Part shown: piece by piece, positions 46,120 through 62,609 of the stretch
Layout of the letters: the number at the start of each line of letters is the position of its first letter
Position numbering within the stretch: the first letter of the stretch is position 1
Notes under the pieces: model-generated
What the model saw: only the letters and a program-made list of their open reading frames with translations
What the model was told of the DNA's origin: nothing
Database searches by the model: none
Translations under genes and position numbers: made by a program
NCBI RefSeq assembly: GCF_027924405.1
Contig: NZ_AP026978.1
Span: 6,510,001 to 6,574,000 of the forward strand
Origin: Nocardia sputorum
Lineage (GTDB): Bacteria; Actinomycetota; Actinomycetes; Mycobacteriales; Mycobacteriaceae
DNA length: 64,000 nucleotides
Direction: 5' to 3'

Positions 46120-46150
46120 TTGACATGGAGCGCACTCCAGCACCTAGCGT
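46120..46150 (+). promoter_or_regulatory. MerR-type promoter of the aldo/keto reductase gene
   Basis: TTGACA (46120-46125) and TAGCGT (46145-46150) are separated by 19 bp, too long for normal use. The spacer holds the palindrome TGGAG-CGCA-CTCCA (46126-46139). This is the MerR-activated promoter design, in which the regulator twists the DNA to realign the two boxes. Confidence 0.75.
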
Positions 46151-46185
46151 CGGGACCGACGGATTCGAGTGCAGGAGGTAGCAGC

Positions 46186-47172
46186 ATGACCGACATTCCC
46201 ACCCGGCAGCTCGGTGAACTGGCGGTTTCCGCGCAGGGCCTGGGGTGCATGGGCATGAGTCACGGATACGGCGCCGCGGACGACGAGCAGTCGATCGCGA
46301 CGCTGCACCACGCTCTCGACCTCGGAATCACCTTGCTGGACACAGCCGACTTCTACGGCGCCGGGCACAACGAGGAGCTGATCGGGCGCGCCGTCGCGGG
46401 GCGGCGTGATGACGTGGTGCTGGCGACGAAGTTCGGCTTCGCCAACCGGCTGGGCGAGCCGACCCGCATCCGCGGTGACGCCGCCTATGTGCGCGAAGCG
46501 TGCGAGGCTTCGCTGCGCAGGCTCGGGGTCGACCACATCGACCTCTACTACCTGCACCGGGTCGACCCGCAGGTGCCGATCGAGGAGACCGTCGGCGCGA
46601 TGGCCGAACTGGTACGGGCGGGAAAGGTCCGCCACCTGGGGCTTTCGGAAGCGAGCGCGGACACCGTCCGGCGCGCGCACGCGGTGCATCCGATCGCCGC
46701 GTTGCAAAGCGAGTGGTCGCTGTGGACCCGCGACCTGGAGGCGGAGATCCTTCCGGTCTGCCGTGAACTCGGCATCGGCCTGGTGCCGTTCTCCCCGCTC
46801 GGGCGCGGATTCCTGACCGGCAAGTACAGCTCGGTCGAGGGTCTGGCGGATAACGACGTGCGGCGCAGCCAGCCGCGTTTCGCCGAGGGCAACCTCGAAC
46901 GCAACCTCGCCATCGTCGCGAAGCTGAACGAGCTGGCCGCGGCGAAGGGTGTCACAGCGGGTCAGCTCGCCTTGGCCTGGGTGCAGCACCGCGGCGACGA
47001 TGTGGTCCCGATCCCCGGCACCCGGCGGCAGCGCTACCTGGAGGAGAACCTCGCCGCGCTGACCATCGAACTGTCCGCCGACGAGCTCGCCGCCATCGAG
47101 GCCGCCGCCCCGCCCGAGCAGGTCGCGGGCACCCGCTACGACGCGACGAACCTCACCTTCGTCAACGGCTGA
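46186..47172 (+). CDS. aldo/keto reductase
   Basis: A 328-residue NADPH-dependent aldo/keto reductase (TIM barrel, AKR13-like). Catalytic tetrad motifs are visible: Asp/Tyr in [18 protein letters not shown], Lys in LATKFGF and His in LYYLHRVDP. The C-terminal [14 protein letters not shown] binds NADPH. The start ATG 46186 follows GGAGGTAGCAGC. It is expressed from a MerR-type promoter, possibly in response to electrophiles. Confidence 0.92.
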   Translation: MTDIPTRQLGELAVSAQGLGCMGMSHGYGAADDEQSIATLHHALDLGITLLDTADFYGAGHNEELIGRAVAGRRDDVVLATKFGFANRLGEPTRIRGDAAYVREACEASLRRLGVDHIDLYYLHRVDPQVPIEETVGAMAELVRAGKVRHLGLSEASADTVRRAHAVHPIAALQSEWSLWTRDLEAEILPVCRELGIGLVPFSPLGRGFLTGKYSSVEGLADNDVRRSQPRFAEGNLERNLAIVAKLNELAAAKGVTAGQLALAWVQHRGDDVVPIPGTRRQRYLEENLAALTIELSADELAAIEAAAPPEQVAGTRYDATNLTFVNG

Positions 47173-47291
47173 GCCCGCACGGCCCACCGCCCCGGACTCA
47201 CCCACCAAGCGGTGACCTCCCCCGCCATGACGTGCAAGCCTCACGTCGTCAACGGCCGAGCCCGGCGCTCTATGCCCCGGACTCACCCACC
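47161..47291 (+). repeat. imperfect direct repeat after the aldo/keto reductase
   Basis: The segment 47161-47206, starting in the last codons of the reductase gene, recurs at 47248-47291 with changes. Both begin GTCAACGGC and end CCCCGGACTCACCCACC. It looks like a local duplication of the gene end. Confidence 0.6.
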
Positions 47292-47376
47292 GTTAGGTGT
47301 CGTCACACGCCGCGTGCCCGAGCGGCTCGAGGCTTCCGAGAGCGGTCACCGAACTACCGGACGCGGGCTCGGCCCC

Positions 47377-48369
<993 letters not shown>

Positions 48370-48373
<4 letters not shown>

Positions 48374-49443
48374 CTGACTCCTCCTACAGTCGTCGAAAAC
48401 CGTTGCGGGTCGGCGGCTTCCGCTTCGGGCAGCACTGCCCCGCCGAGCAGTTCGAGTACCGCGTCCACGGTGAGCGGCACGGTCAGCATGCCGTTGCGGC
48501 CATGCCCGGTGGCCGCGACGATCCGGTCGGTGAGCCGGCCGATCAGCGGCAGGTTGTCCGGGCTGCCCGGCCGCGAACCGGCGCTCGCCTCGGCGAACTC
48601 GTATTCGCCGATGCCGGGGAACACCGCTTCCGCGTCGGCGATCAGGTCGCGGACGCCCCCGACCGTGACCGCGGTGTCGAAACCCGCCTCGTACTGGGTG
48701 GCGCCCACGACGATCCCGTCGGCGCGCGGCACCAGATAGACCGACCGCCCGTGCACCCGGGCCCGGATGACCCGGCGCGGCGCGGGCGCGACGCCGGGGC
48801 GTCGCCGCAGGCGCAGGATCTCGCCCTTGACCGGGCGGACCGGCAGTTCCGGCCACAACGCGGCCGAGGCGGCCCCCGCGGCGAGAACGATCTGATCGTG
48901 CGGAAGTTCCGTCAGCGAGTCTACGGATTCGGCGCGCACCACGACGCCCGCCGCCTCGGCGGCCTGCCGCAACGCGGCGACCAGCTTGCGATTGTCGATC
49001 GCCGGTTCGGCGGGCGCCAGCAGCGCGGCGCGCACCGTCCTGGCCAGGCCAGGTTCCCGCTCGCGCACCGCGGCGCGGTCGAGCAGGTGCAGTTCGTGCC
49101 CGCGTCCGCCGACCCAGTCGGCCACGGTGCGCAGGTCGGCCGCGTCGGCCGCGTCCAGCGCGACGGTCATGGTCTCGTCGGCCACGAAGACCGAGACACC
49201 GGTCGCGGCCGCCACCCGGGCGGCGAACTCCGGCCAGCGGGCCAGCGACGCCGCCCCGAACTCGAGCACCCGGTCCTCGCCGGGCCAGCCCTCCGACAGC
49301 GGCGCGAGCATGCCCCCGGCCACCCACGACGCGCCCGAAGCCACGGCGGGATCGAGGAGCGTGACCGACCAACCGGTCTCGGCGGCGCGCCAGGCCACGG
49401 CCAGCCCGATGGCCCCGCCACCGACGACGGCCAGAGTCCGCAT
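48370..49443 (-). CDS. thiO: glycine oxidase
   Basis: A 357-residue FAD enzyme of the DAO family that oxidises glycine to dehydroglycine for thiazole synthesis. [20 protein letters not shown] is the FAD-binding fold; [20 protein letters not shown] and [19 protein letters not shown] are typical of ThiO. ATG 49443 is preceded by AGGTGG at 7 bases. It is divergent from thiE across 58 bp, a gap too short for a riboswitch on either side. Confidence 0.94.
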
Positions 49444-49501
49444 CCCGATCCACCTGCCTCCTGTTTCGCATCCCCACGGTAGCGCGGCTACGGTCGAAGG
49501 C

Positions 49502-50200
49502 GTGCAACCCTCCCACCCGAATCGACCCGCCTCGCCGCGGGAACGTCTGGCGAACGCGCGGCTGTATCTGTGCACCGACGCCCGCCGGGAGAAGGGCGAT
49601 CTGGCCAAGTTCGCCGAGGCCGCGTTCGCAGGCGGAGTCGACATCATCCAGCTCAGAGACAAAGGGTCACCGGGCGAGGCCAAGTTCGGCCCGCTGGAGG
49701 CCAGGGCCGAACTCGGCGCGCTCGCCGAACTCAAGGCCGCCGCGCGCAGGCACGGCGGGCTGGTCGCGGTCAACGACCGCGCCGACATCGCGCTGGCCGC
49801 GACCGCCGACGTGCTGCACCTCGGGCAAGGCGACCTGCCGCCCTGGTACGCGCGCCGGATCCTCGGACCCGACGTGGTGATCGGACGATCCACGCACAAT
49901 CGCGCCCAAGCCGGGCTCGCCGCGATCGATGAGCACATCGATTACTTCTGCACGGGCCCCATCTGGGCGACCCCGACCAAACCCGGCAGGCAGGCGGCGG
50001 GCCCCGAATTGATCCGCTCCACCGCGGACGCCCATCCCACCCGGCCCTGGTTCGCGATCGGCGGGATCAACGCCGACAACCTCGCGCAGGTGCTGGAAGC
50101 CGGAGCGAAGCGGGTCGTCGTGGTGCGCGCGATCACCGAGGCGCGCGATCCGGAAGCCGCGGCGCGAGAGCTGAAAACGGCACTGCTCGCGAACGCGTGA
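49502..50200 (+). CDS. thiE: thiamine phosphate synthase
   Basis: A 232-residue TIM-barrel enzyme that joins HMP-PP and thiazole phosphate to thiamine phosphate. Motifs: [26 protein letters not shown] (diphosphate binding), [19 protein letters not shown] and [16 protein letters not shown]. The family length puts the start at GTG 49502. TACGGT ends 7 bases before it and there is only a weak GAAGG, so the mRNA may be leaderless. The frame is open much further upstream, antisense to thiO, but that part is not ThiE-like. Confidence 0.94.
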   Translation: MQPSHPNRPASPRERLANARLYLCTDARREKGDLAKFAEAAFAGGVDIIQLRDKGSPGEAKFGPLEARAELGALAELKAAARRHGGLVAVNDRADIALAATADVLHLGQGDLPPWYARRILGPDVVIGRSTHNRAQAGLAAIDEHIDYFCTGPIWATPTKPGRQAAGPELIRSTADAHPTRPWFAIGGINADNLAQVLEAGAKRVVVVRAITEARDPEAAARELKTALLANA

Positions 50201-50209
50201 GGACCGTGG

Positions 50210-50902
50210 TCAGGACAGCACCTGCCCGCGGGTGAACGACAGCGCGGTCTCCACCGCCGTGTTCCCGCTCGGCGCGGGCTCCGCGACCTGCGCGCCCGGC
50301 TCGTCGACGATCCTGGCGTAATCACCCGGCCCCGCCGGATCCGAATGCAGCCAGACGAAACCGAGATCGGCGAGGTCGAGTGTGCGCGGCAGCGCGGCGG
50401 CGACGGCGTGGTCGTCACCGATCTCGGCCAGCAGCACCCGTGCGGGGGCGGCGCGCAGGGCAGGCCAGGACGCGGCGAAGCCCGGATGCAGCGGACGGGC
50501 CTCGACCTCGTCCTCGGGGACCCAGACCAACTCGACGCTCTCGCGGTTGCCGGTGGTCGGGAGGGTCATCACCGCGTCGGCGACGACCGTGGTGTAGGTC
50601 CAGCCGCTCGAGGCCGAGGCCGTCACCCGCTCGCCGCGCACCCGGACGTCGGCGGGATCGATGCCCGCCTCCTCCCACGCCTCGCGGACCGCCGCGTGCA
50701 CGGGCGTCTCGTGACTGTCGCGCGCCCCGCCGGGCAAGGCCCAGGTCCCGCCTTGGTGACTCCACGGAGCGCGGTGTTGCAGCAGCACCGCCGAACCGCC
50801 TGCGGCCAGCGGAGCGCGCAGGAGCAGTCCGGCGGCGCCGAAGCGACCCCAGTGCCGCAGTCCGTCCGGGCCGCGCGACCAACCGTCACCGTCACCACGC
50901 AT
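50210..50902 (-). CDS. Nudix hydrolase (MutT3-like)
   Basis: A 230-residue Nudix protein. The Nudix box is GGARDSHETPVHAAVREAWE followed by EAGI, a complete Gx5Ex7REUxEExGU match. It occupies the place of mutT3 (Rv0413) between thiE and glnX. The likely role is hydrolysis of oxidised or surplus nucleotides; substrate not determinable here. AGGA lies 9 bases before ATG 50902. Confidence 0.88.
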   Translation of the reverse strand: MRGDGDGWSRGPDGLRHWGRFGAAGLLLRAPLAAGGSAVLLQHRAPWSHQGGTWALPGGARDSHETPVHAAVREAWEEAGIDPADVRVRGERVTASASSGWTYTTVVADAVMTLPTTGNRESVELVWVPEDEVEARPLHPGFAASWPALRAAPARVLLAEIGDDHAVAAALPRTLDLADLGFVWLHSDPAGPGDYARIVDEPGAQVAEPAPSGNTAVETALSFTRGQVLS

Positions 50903-51085
50903 CTCGTACCATCCTGTTCAGCTACGGGAGCACCCCACCGCCGTTTCCTCCCAACCGGGGGTGTTTCACACGCCGCGGCGCCCGTACGACCACAATAAAC
51001 TCCGCACCAACACGCACGGGTCGATCGGATATTCGGTCCAACCGTCGAGAAATCCGCGTACGCGGCCCAAACTGGGGAGGTGGAC

Positions 51086-52458
51086 ATGGCTAGCTCCGAG
51101 CCGACGACGGCCGAACTCCGGCCATCGTCCGCGCCCGAAGCCGCCGGCCGGGACGAACCGGGCGGGCTGAGCGTCGCGGTGGTGCGCGAACGTCTCGACC
51201 TGGCCAATCTGCGGTCGTTCGCCAATTCCTCACCAGGACGGCTGATCGCGCTCGGGCTGCTGCTGATCGGATTGTGCCTGGCCGCGGGCTCGGTGACCGC
51301 CGCGACCGTCGGTGACCGGCAGCAGAGCCTGGACGTCTTGCTCTACGACACCGAACCGGACGCGCATTCCGCCCACCGGCTCTACACCTCGCTGTCGATC
51401 GCCGACGCCGCCGCCAGCACCGCGTTCATCGCGGGCGGGCTGGAGCCGCAGGCGGTGCGGGACCGCTACACACAGGCGCTGGGCGAGGCGGCCGCGGAAT
51501 TGGTGACCCGATCCGACAGTCCCGTCGGGCCGAACGCGGACCCGGATGCCCGGCTGCGCACGGGCATAGTCACCGGCCTGCCGGTGTACTCCGGTCTGGT
51601 GGAAACCGCACGGACGAACAATCGCAGCGGATATCCGGTCGGCGCGGCGTATTTGAGCGAAGCGTCCAACCAGATGCAGACGACGCTGCTACCGATGGCC
51701 GAAGAGCTGCACAATCATCGCTCGGCGGCGGTGACCGACGCGCAGCGCAATCACGTGCGCCCGCCCTGGGCCGCGATCGGACTGCTGATCCTCACCCTCG
51801 GCGTGCTGGTCTGGGTGCAGCGGGATCTGGCGCAACGCTGGCGGCGCGTGCTCAATCCGGGCCTGCTGCTCGCGTCGGTGTCCATGCTGATCCTGCTGGC
51901 GTGGACGGTGATCGCGGGTTCGGTGTCGGCGACGTCGATGATCAGCGCCCGCGACGACGGCGCGGTGCCCTCCTCGCGCCTGACCGAGAGCCGGATCCTC
52001 GCGCAGCAGGCGCGCGCCGCGGAGACGTTGAAACTGGTGCGCCGGGACGCGACCGGCGACTACGACCGCACCTACGACGCGGACATCGAACGGCTGGCCG
52101 ATCTGATCGGCAACTACCCCTCCTCCGCGCCGGCGGCGGACGAGGTGCGCAACGCCGTTCCGGCGCTGGCGCGCTGGCGGGTGGCGCATCAGCGCATGAA
52201 CGACGCGCTGGCCAAGGGCGATTTCAACAGCGCGGCCGTGGTGGCGACCGGGCCCGGCTCGGCGGACGCCACCGTGCAGGTGGAGGCGCTGGATCGTTCG
52301 CTCGAGCAAGGCATCGCCGAGACCAGGGACACCCTGCGCGGCAAGATCTCCCAGGCCGCACGCGTCTTGGACTTCCTGGGCGCGGGAGCGATGGTGCTCG
52401 GCATTCTGGCGGCAGGCTATGTCGGACTGGGCATATGGCCCCGGCTTCGGGAGTACCG

Positions 52459-52462
<4 letters not shown>
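51086..52462 (+). CDS. glnX: GlnX-like transmembrane sensor protein
   Basis: A 458-residue membrane protein with helices near residues 55-75, 225-245, 260-280 and 430-450, and two extracytoplasmic helical domains between them. It equals Rv0412c, named GlnX, which in mycobacteria passes a signal from GlnH to PknG. GGGGAGG lies 5 bases before ATG 51086. Its stop overlaps the glnH start (ATGA). The helical outer domains resemble chemoreceptor-like sensor domains. Confidence 0.85.
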
Positions 52463-57504
<5,042 letters not shown>

Positions 57505-57595
57505 CGCGCCTCCTGTATCCCGTGGGCCCGCCGCACTCGCTCGGCAACCACGATCACGACGCGCTTGTTCCGCGCCGCGGCGGTGGGCGCGCGCA

Positions 57596-59668
57596 TCAGC
57601 TCTCCTGCGCCTGGATGGCGGTGATCGCCACGGTGTTGACGATGTCGGCCACCAGCGCGCCCCGCGACAGGTCGTTGACCGGCTTGCGCAGGCCCTGCAG
57701 CACCGGGCCGATCGCGATCGCGCCCGCGCTGCGCTGCACCGCCTTATAGGTGTTGTTGCCGGTATTGAGATCGGGAAACACGAACACCGTCGCGCGGCCC
57801 GCCACCTCGGAATCGGGCAGCTTGGCGTCGGCGACGGTCGGTTCGATCGCGGCGTCGTATTGGATCGGCCCCTCCACCGGCAATTCCGGCGCGCGTTCCC
57901 GCGCCAGCTTGGTCGCCACCCGCACTTTGTCCACGTCGGCCCCGCTGCCCGATTCACCGGTCGAATACGACAGCATCGCCACGCGGGGCTCGATGCCGAA
58001 GCGCCCGGCGGTCGCCGCCGAGGAGATCGCGATATCGGCCAGCTGTTGCGCCGTCGGATCCGGCACGACCGCGCAGTCGCCGTACGCGAGCACCCGGTCG
58101 GCCAAGCACATCAGGAACACGCTGGAGACCGTGGACACCCCTTCCACCGTCTTGATGATCTCCAGCGACGGCCGGATGGTGTGCGCCGTGGTGTGCGCCG
58201 CGCCGGAGACCATGCCGTCGGCGATCCCCTTGTACACCATCATGGTGCCGAAATACGAGATGTCAGCGACGGTCTCGCGGGCCCGCTCCAGCGTCATGCC
58301 CTTGTGTTTGCGCAGCTCGGCGTACTCGGCGGCGAACTCGTCCAGGTAGCCGGAGGTGCGTGGGTCGAGCACCTGCGCGGCGGAGACATCCACCCCGAGT
58401 TCGGCGGCCCTGGCCCGCACCGTCGTCTCGTCGCCCAGGATGACCAGGTCGGCGATCTTGCGCTGTAGCACCCGTCCCGCCGCGCGCAAGATGCGGTCGT
58501 CGTCGCCTTCCGGCAGCACGATCCGCTTGCGATCGGCTCGCGCGCGTTCGATGAGCTGATATTCGAACATCTGCGGCGTGACCACCGGGCTGGGCGGAAC
58601 GTCGATGCGCCGCAACAACTCGACGGCGTCCACGTGTTCTTCCATCAGCGCCAAGGCGGTGTCCACCTTGCGCGGGTTGCCCGCGGACATGCGGCCGCGG
58701 GTGCGGTAAGCGGCGCCCGCGGTGTCGTAGGTGCCGAGCTCGGTGGTGAGGATCGGCAGCTTCGGCTTCAAGCCGGTCATCAGCCGCGCCACCGCGGGGT
58801 GCGGCAGCAGGCCGCCGTTCATGATGATGCCCGACAGCGACGGAAAGCCCTCCGCCTCGTGCGCATTGACGACGCTGAGCAGCACGTCCGACCGATCGCC
58901 CGGCGCGATCACCACGACGCCCTCTTCCAGCCGTTCCAGGATGTGCTCGGCGGTCATGCCGCCGACCATGATCCGCAACGCCTCGCGGTGCAGCAATTCC
59001 GGGTCGCCGCTGTACATTTCGCCGCCGATGGCGGCGCACAGCTCGGCCATGGTGGGCGCGATCAGCAGCGGCACCTCGGGCAGCGTCCAGGAGGGGACCT
59101 CGAAGCCGCGCAGCGCCGCCGCGACCTCGTCCAGCCGCTGCGGGTCGCACCGATTGGCGACGATGGCGACCAGCTGCGCGTGCTCGTGGGCCAGCTCGGC
59201 CGCGCACAGCTCGGCCAGCTGCTCGACCTCCTCCGGGGTGCGTCCCGCGCCGCGGACCACCAGCAGCACCGGTGCGCCCAGGTTGACCGCGATCCTGGCG
59301 TTGAAGCGCAGCTCGCTGGGGCTGGCCACGTCGGTGTAGTCGCTGCCGACCACGACCACCGCGTCACACAGCTTGGCGACCTCGTGGAAGCGCAGGACTA
59401 TCTCGCTGATGGCCGCGTCCGGGTCGGCGTGCACCTGCTCGTAGGTGGTGCCGATGGCCTGCGCGTAGTCGATGTCGGCCGTGCTGTGCTCGAGCAGCAG
59501 TTCGAGGATGTAGTCGGGCTCGGTGGTCGAGCGCGTGATCGGCCGGAACACCCCGACCCGCGCGGTCGTCGCGCACAGCATCTGCAATACCCCGAGAGCC
59601 ACCGTCGACTTGCCGGTGTCGCCCTCGGGAGAGGCGATGTACACGGCGGATAGAGCGTTGTCGGCCAT
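57596..59668 (-). CDS. pta: phosphate acetyltransferase
   Basis: A 690-residue long-form Pta making acetyl phosphate from acetyl-CoA. The N-terminal part is a DRTGG/BioD-like P-loop domain ([20 protein letters not shown]); the catalytic C-terminal domain has [37 protein letters not shown] and [21 protein letters not shown] 59668 has TAAGCT ending 8 bases upstream (one base beyond the strict leaderless spacing) and no ribosome-binding site. It forms an operon with ackA. Confidence 0.96.
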   Translation of the reverse strand: MADNALSAVYIASPEGDTGKSTVALGVLQMLCATTARVGVFRPITRSTTEPDYILELLLEHSTADIDYAQAIGTTYEQVHADPDAAISEIVLRFHEVAKLCDAVVVVGSDYTDVASPSELRFNARIAVNLGAPVLLVVRGAGRTPEEVEQLAELCAAELAHEHAQLVAIVANRCDPQRLDEVAAALRGFEVPSWTLPEVPLLIAPTMAELCAAIGGEMYSGDPELLHREALRIMVGGMTAEHILERLEEGVVVIAPGDRSDVLLSVVNAHEAEGFPSLSGIIMNGGLLPHPAVARLMTGLKPKLPILTTELGTYDTAGAAYRTRGRMSAGNPRKVDTALALMEEHVDAVELLRRIDVPPSPVVTPQMFEYQLIERARADRKRIVLPEGDDDRILRAAGRVLQRKIADLVILGDETTVRARAAELGVDVSAAQVLDPRTSGYLDEFAAEYAELRKHKGMTLERARETVADISYFGTMMVYKGIADGMVSGAAHTTAHTIRPSLEIIKTVEGVSTVSSVFLMCLADRVLAYGDCAVVPDPTAQQLADIAISSAATAGRFGIEPRVAMLSYSTGESGSGADVDKVRVATKLARERAPELPVEGPIQYDAAIEPTVADAKLPDSEVAGRATVFVFPDLNTGNNTYKAVQRSAGAIAIGPVLQGLRKPVNDLSRGALVADIVNTVAITAIQAQES

Positions 59669-59742
59669 GCCCGAGAGCTTAGTGAACCAGCGGCAACCGG
59701 GCCGCTCCGCGCGACGGTCGTCACCCCGGTTCCCCGCGCCGC

Positions 59743-59748
59743 TATAGT
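59743..59748 (+). promoter_or_regulatory. predicted leaderless -10 (F420-type reductase gene)
   Basis: TATAGT lies exactly at -12 to -7 from ATG 59755, a near-consensus -10 with no ribosome-binding site after it. Confidence 0.65.
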
Positions 59749-59754
59749 CCGGGC

Positions 59755-60261
59755 ATGGCTGAGCATTTTCCGGATCGGCAGTGGGGTTCGCGCACCAATC
59801 TGTTCGCCCGCGCGGCAAGCAGATTCGCCGCGACCAAGCCCGGCTCCCGGCTCGTCCGCGCCCTCACCCCGCTGGACCGCGCGGTACTGGAGCGCACCGG
59901 CGCCAAGTACACCGTGCTCGGCCCGATCGGCGCGCCGGTCGTCCTGCTCACCACCATCGGCCGCAAATCCGGCCGACCGCGCACCCAGCCGCTGCTGTAC
60001 GTGCACGACGGCGACACCCTCTACGTGATCGGCAGCAATTTCGGCCAGGCGCACCACCCCGCCTGGACCGCCAACCTCCTGGCGAACCCCACCGCGACGG
60101 TGGCGATCGCGGGCGAACGCATCCAGGTGACCGCCACCCCCATCCAAGACCCCGACAAAGACGCCATCTTCCAACGCTTCGTCGACATCACCGGCGCCTA
60201 CGCCGCCTACCGCACCCGCACCACCCGCGACCTCCGCATCTTCGCCCTCCGCCGGGCATAG
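59755..60261 (+). CDS. F420(H2)-dependent nitroreductase-fold protein (Ddn-like)
   Basis: A 168-residue split-barrel protein of the deazaflavin-dependent reductase family (Ddn/FDOR-A). The typical core is VVLLTTIGRKSGRPRTQPLL, then GSNFGQAHHPAWTANLLANP. These enzymes use reduced F420 to reduce quinones or other compounds. The convergent neighbour, fgd, regenerates reduced F420, which supports the assignment. Leaderless start at ATG 59755. A hairpin element separates the two genes. Confidence 0.88.
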   Translation: MAEHFPDRQWGSRTNLFARAASRFAATKPGSRLVRALTPLDRAVLERTGAKYTVLGPIGAPVVLLTTIGRKSGRPRTQPLLYVHDGDTLYVIGSNFGQAHHPAWTANLLANPTATVAIAGERIQVTATPIQDPDKDAIFQRFVDITGAYAAYRTRTTRDLRIFALRRA

Positions 60262-60264
60262 CCG

Positions 60265-60325
60265 CACGAGTGGCACACCACTGCGGCATCGGCCGAGAAG
60301 ACCTCGCCGTGGTGTGCCACTCGTG
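60265..60325. repeat. GAGTGGCACA hairpin element, copy 2
   Basis: Perfect 17-bp arms (60265-60281 and 60309-60325) with a 27-base loop, lying between convergent genes. It shares GAGTGGCACA, an adjoining TGCGGC and the closing GTGCCACTC with the element at 46049-46102. It should stop transcription from both sides. Confidence 0.85.
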
Positions 60326-60329
60326 AAGG

Positions 60330-61340
60330 TCAGGCCAGGGCGCGGAGGCGGGGGGCGAGGTCGCGCTGGAAGAGGTCGAGGAAACGGCGCTGGTCGTGGC
60401 CGGGGGCGTGGAACACGAGGTGGTTGAGACCGGCGTCGAGGTAGGGCTTGATCTGCTCGACCGCCTGGTCGGGGTCGCCCGCGACGATCCAGCGCTTGGC
60501 GATCTGTTCGATGGGCAGCGCGTCGGCGGCGGCCTCCATCTCGATCGGGTCGGTGATGCTGTGCTTCTGCTCCGCGGTGAGCGAGAGCGGCGCCCAGAAC
60601 CGGGTGTTCTCCCTGGCCAGCTCCGGATCGGTGTCGTAGGACAGCTTGATCTCGATCATCCGGTCGATGGTGTCGACGCTGCGCCCGGCCTTCGCCGCGC
60701 CCTCGGCGACGGCGGGCAGCAACTTCTCGGTGTAGAGGTCCATGCCCTTGCCCGAGGTGCAGATGAAGCCGTCGCCCGCGCGTCCGGCGTACCGCGCGAC
60801 CAGCGGGCCGCCCGCGGCGATGTAGATCGGGATGCCGCCCTTGGGCACGTCGTAGATGGAGGCGCCGACGGTCTTGTAGTACTCGCCGTCGTAGTCGACG
60901 CGGTCGCCGGTCCACAGGGCGCGCATCAGGTCGACCGATTCCCGCAGGCGCGCGAAACGCTCCTTGAATTCCGGCCACTCGCCGGTGTATCCGGTGGCGA
61001 TCTCGTTGAGCGCCTCACCGGTGCCGACACCGAGCATGACGCGATCCGGGTACAGGCAGCCCATGGTGGCGAACGCCTGCGCGATCACCGCGGGGTTGTA
61101 GCGGAATGTCGGGGTGAGCACCGAGGTGCCGAGCTGGATGCGCTGGGTGCGCTCGCCCACCGCGGCCATCCAGGCCAGCGAGAAGGGCGCGTGCCCGCCC
61201 TTGTGCCGCCAGGGCTGGAAATGGTCGCTCACGGTGGCGCTGTCCAAGCCGTGTTCTTCGGCCAGCACCGCGATCTCGACGAGTTCACGGGGGCCGAACT
61301 GCTCCGCCGATGCCTTGTATCCGAGCTTGAGTCCGCTCAT
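60330..61340 (-). CDS. fgd: F420-dependent glucose-6-phosphate dehydrogenase
   Basis: A 336-residue luciferase-like TIM-barrel enzyme that oxidises glucose-6-phosphate and reduces coenzyme F420. Signature stretches: [60 protein letters not shown] and [19 protein letters not shown] lies 9 bases before ATG 61340. Equals Rv0407 (fgd1). It is the main source of reduced F420 for enzymes such as the neighbouring Ddn-like protein. Confidence 0.96.
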   Translation of the reverse strand: MSGLKLGYKASAEQFGPRELVEIAVLAEEHGLDSATVSDHFQPWRHKGGHAPFSLAWMAAVGERTQRIQLGTSVLTPTFRYNPAVIAQAFATMGCLYPDRVMLGVGTGEALNEIATGYTGEWPEFKERFARLRESVDLMRALWTGDRVDYDGEYYKTVGASIYDVPKGGIPIYIAAGGPLVARYAGRAGDGFICTSGKGMDLYTEKLLPAVAEGAAKAGRSVDTIDRMIEIKLSYDTDPELARENTRFWAPLSLTAEQKHSITDPIEMEAAADALPIEQIAKRWIVAGDPDQAVEQIKPYLDAGLNHLVFHAPGHDQRRFLDLFQRDLAPRLRALA

Positions 61341-61531
61341 CTGCCACGCTCCTCGCGTTTTGTTTCGCCGCCATCGCGATCCGTCCTCGACAGTAGTCAA
61401 CCCTGCCGCCTCCGCGCCGACGGCATGGCGCGGATGATCTTCCCAGCGAGAGAACGCCGCGTCGGGGGCGAAATGTTTCTGCGCCGGATGCCGCGACCGG
61501 TCGGCGGCGTTTCCGTCGCGCGGCGATAGCG

Positions 61532-61537
61532 GATAAT
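61532..61537 (+). promoter_or_regulatory. predicted leaderless -10 of the HAD hydrolase gene
   Basis: GATAAT (one mismatch from TATAAT) ends 7 bases before GTG 61545. An in-frame ATG at 61536 overlaps this hexamer, which argues against that ATG being the start. Confidence 0.5.
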
Positions 61538-61544
61538 GGCCCGC

Positions 61545-62345
61545 GTGACCGCAGACGACGAGCCGATCCTGTCCTACCTGACCGATATGGACGGCGTGCT
61601 GGTGCACGAGGACCACCTCATCCCGGGCGCCGACAAGTTCCTCGCCGAACTGCGCGCCAACGAGACGCCGTTCCTGGTGCTGACGAACAACTCGATCCGA
61701 ACCCCGCGTGACCTGCAGGCACGACTGCGGCACACCGGGCTCGACATCCCGGAAGAAGCGATCTGGACCTCGGCCCTGGCCACCGCCACCTTCCTCAACG
61801 AACAGCGTCCGAACGGCACCGCCTACGTGGTGGGCGAATCCGGGCTCACCACCGCGCTGCACGAGATCGGCTACGTGCTGACCGACAGCGATCCGGACTA
61901 CGTCGTCCTCGGCGAGACCCGCACGTACTCCTTCGAAGCGATCACCACCGCGATCCGGCTGGTGGAGCGCGGCGCCCGTTTCATCGCGACCAACCCGGAC
62001 CCGACCGGGCCGTCCCGCGAGGGTTCGCTGCCCGCGACCGGGTCGGTGGCCGCGCTGATCACCCGTGCCACCGGACGCGACCCGTACTACGTCGGCAAGC
62101 CGAACCCGCTGATGATGCGCTCCGCGCTGCGCCGCATCGGCGCGCATTCCCAGTCGACGGTGATGATCGGCGACCGGATGGACACCGATGTCATCTCGGG
62201 CTTGGAAGCGGGCATGCGCACCATCTTGGTCACCTCGGGCATCTCCACCCGCGCGTCGTACGAGGCCTACCCCTACCGCCCCACCATGGTGGTGGACTCC
62301 GTCGCCGACCTGATCGGGAAGACCAGGTCCCCGTTCACCGAATGA
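61545..62345 (+). CDS. HAD-IIA family hydrolase (NagD-like)
   Basis: A 266-residue sugar/nucleotide phosphatase of the HAD-IIA subfamily. Motif I is [12 protein letters not shown], motif [14 protein letters not shown], motif III Lys in [10 protein letters not shown], motif [13 protein letters not shown]. NagD-type enzymes dephosphorylate small phosphates such as UMP or phosphosugars. I prefer GTG 61545 over ATG 61536 because of the promoter position. It is divergent from fgd. Confidence 0.88.
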   Translation: MTADDEPILSYLTDMDGVLVHEDHLIPGADKFLAELRANETPFLVLTNNSIRTPRDLQARLRHTGLDIPEEAIWTSALATATFLNEQRPNGTAYVVGESGLTTALHEIGYVLTDSDPDYVVLGETRTYSFEAITTAIRLVERGARFIATNPDPTGPSREGSLPATGSVAALITRATGRDPYYVGKPNPLMMRSALRRIGAHSQSTVMIGDRMDTDVISGLEAGMRTILVTSGISTRASYEAYPYRPTMVVDSVADLIGKTRSPFTE

Positions 62346-62609
62346 GCGGATCGTCCGGCTGACACGGCTATCGACGAGAGAAACGCATGCCGCCAACCAC
62401 TGCTTGCGACGAGATCCGCCAGTTCGCCGCCTGGTTACCTACTACACCCCTCGGAAGTCGCCCAACGCAGCCGGACAGACGCCAATCCGCGGCAACCCTT
62501 GTCGAGCGGACGGCGAGCCGGGCTCGAACGGCCTTCCGTGCCCCCGCCTGCTGCGCCACACGAACGGGCGATGTGCGCTGCCGCTGCACGCGATTCGCCG
62601 TTGCCGCGG
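62346..62609. other. intergenic region without a recognisable gene
   Basis: A 264-bp gap between convergent genes (HAD hydrolase and MarR). I see no coding pattern, clear hairpin or RNA gene. It is longer than most convergent gaps in this window and may hold a decayed gene. Confidence 0.5.

Noticed and set aside
62346..62609. Possible decayed gene or insertion remnant
   Set aside because: No transposase-like stretch, terminal inverted repeat or target duplication could be found.
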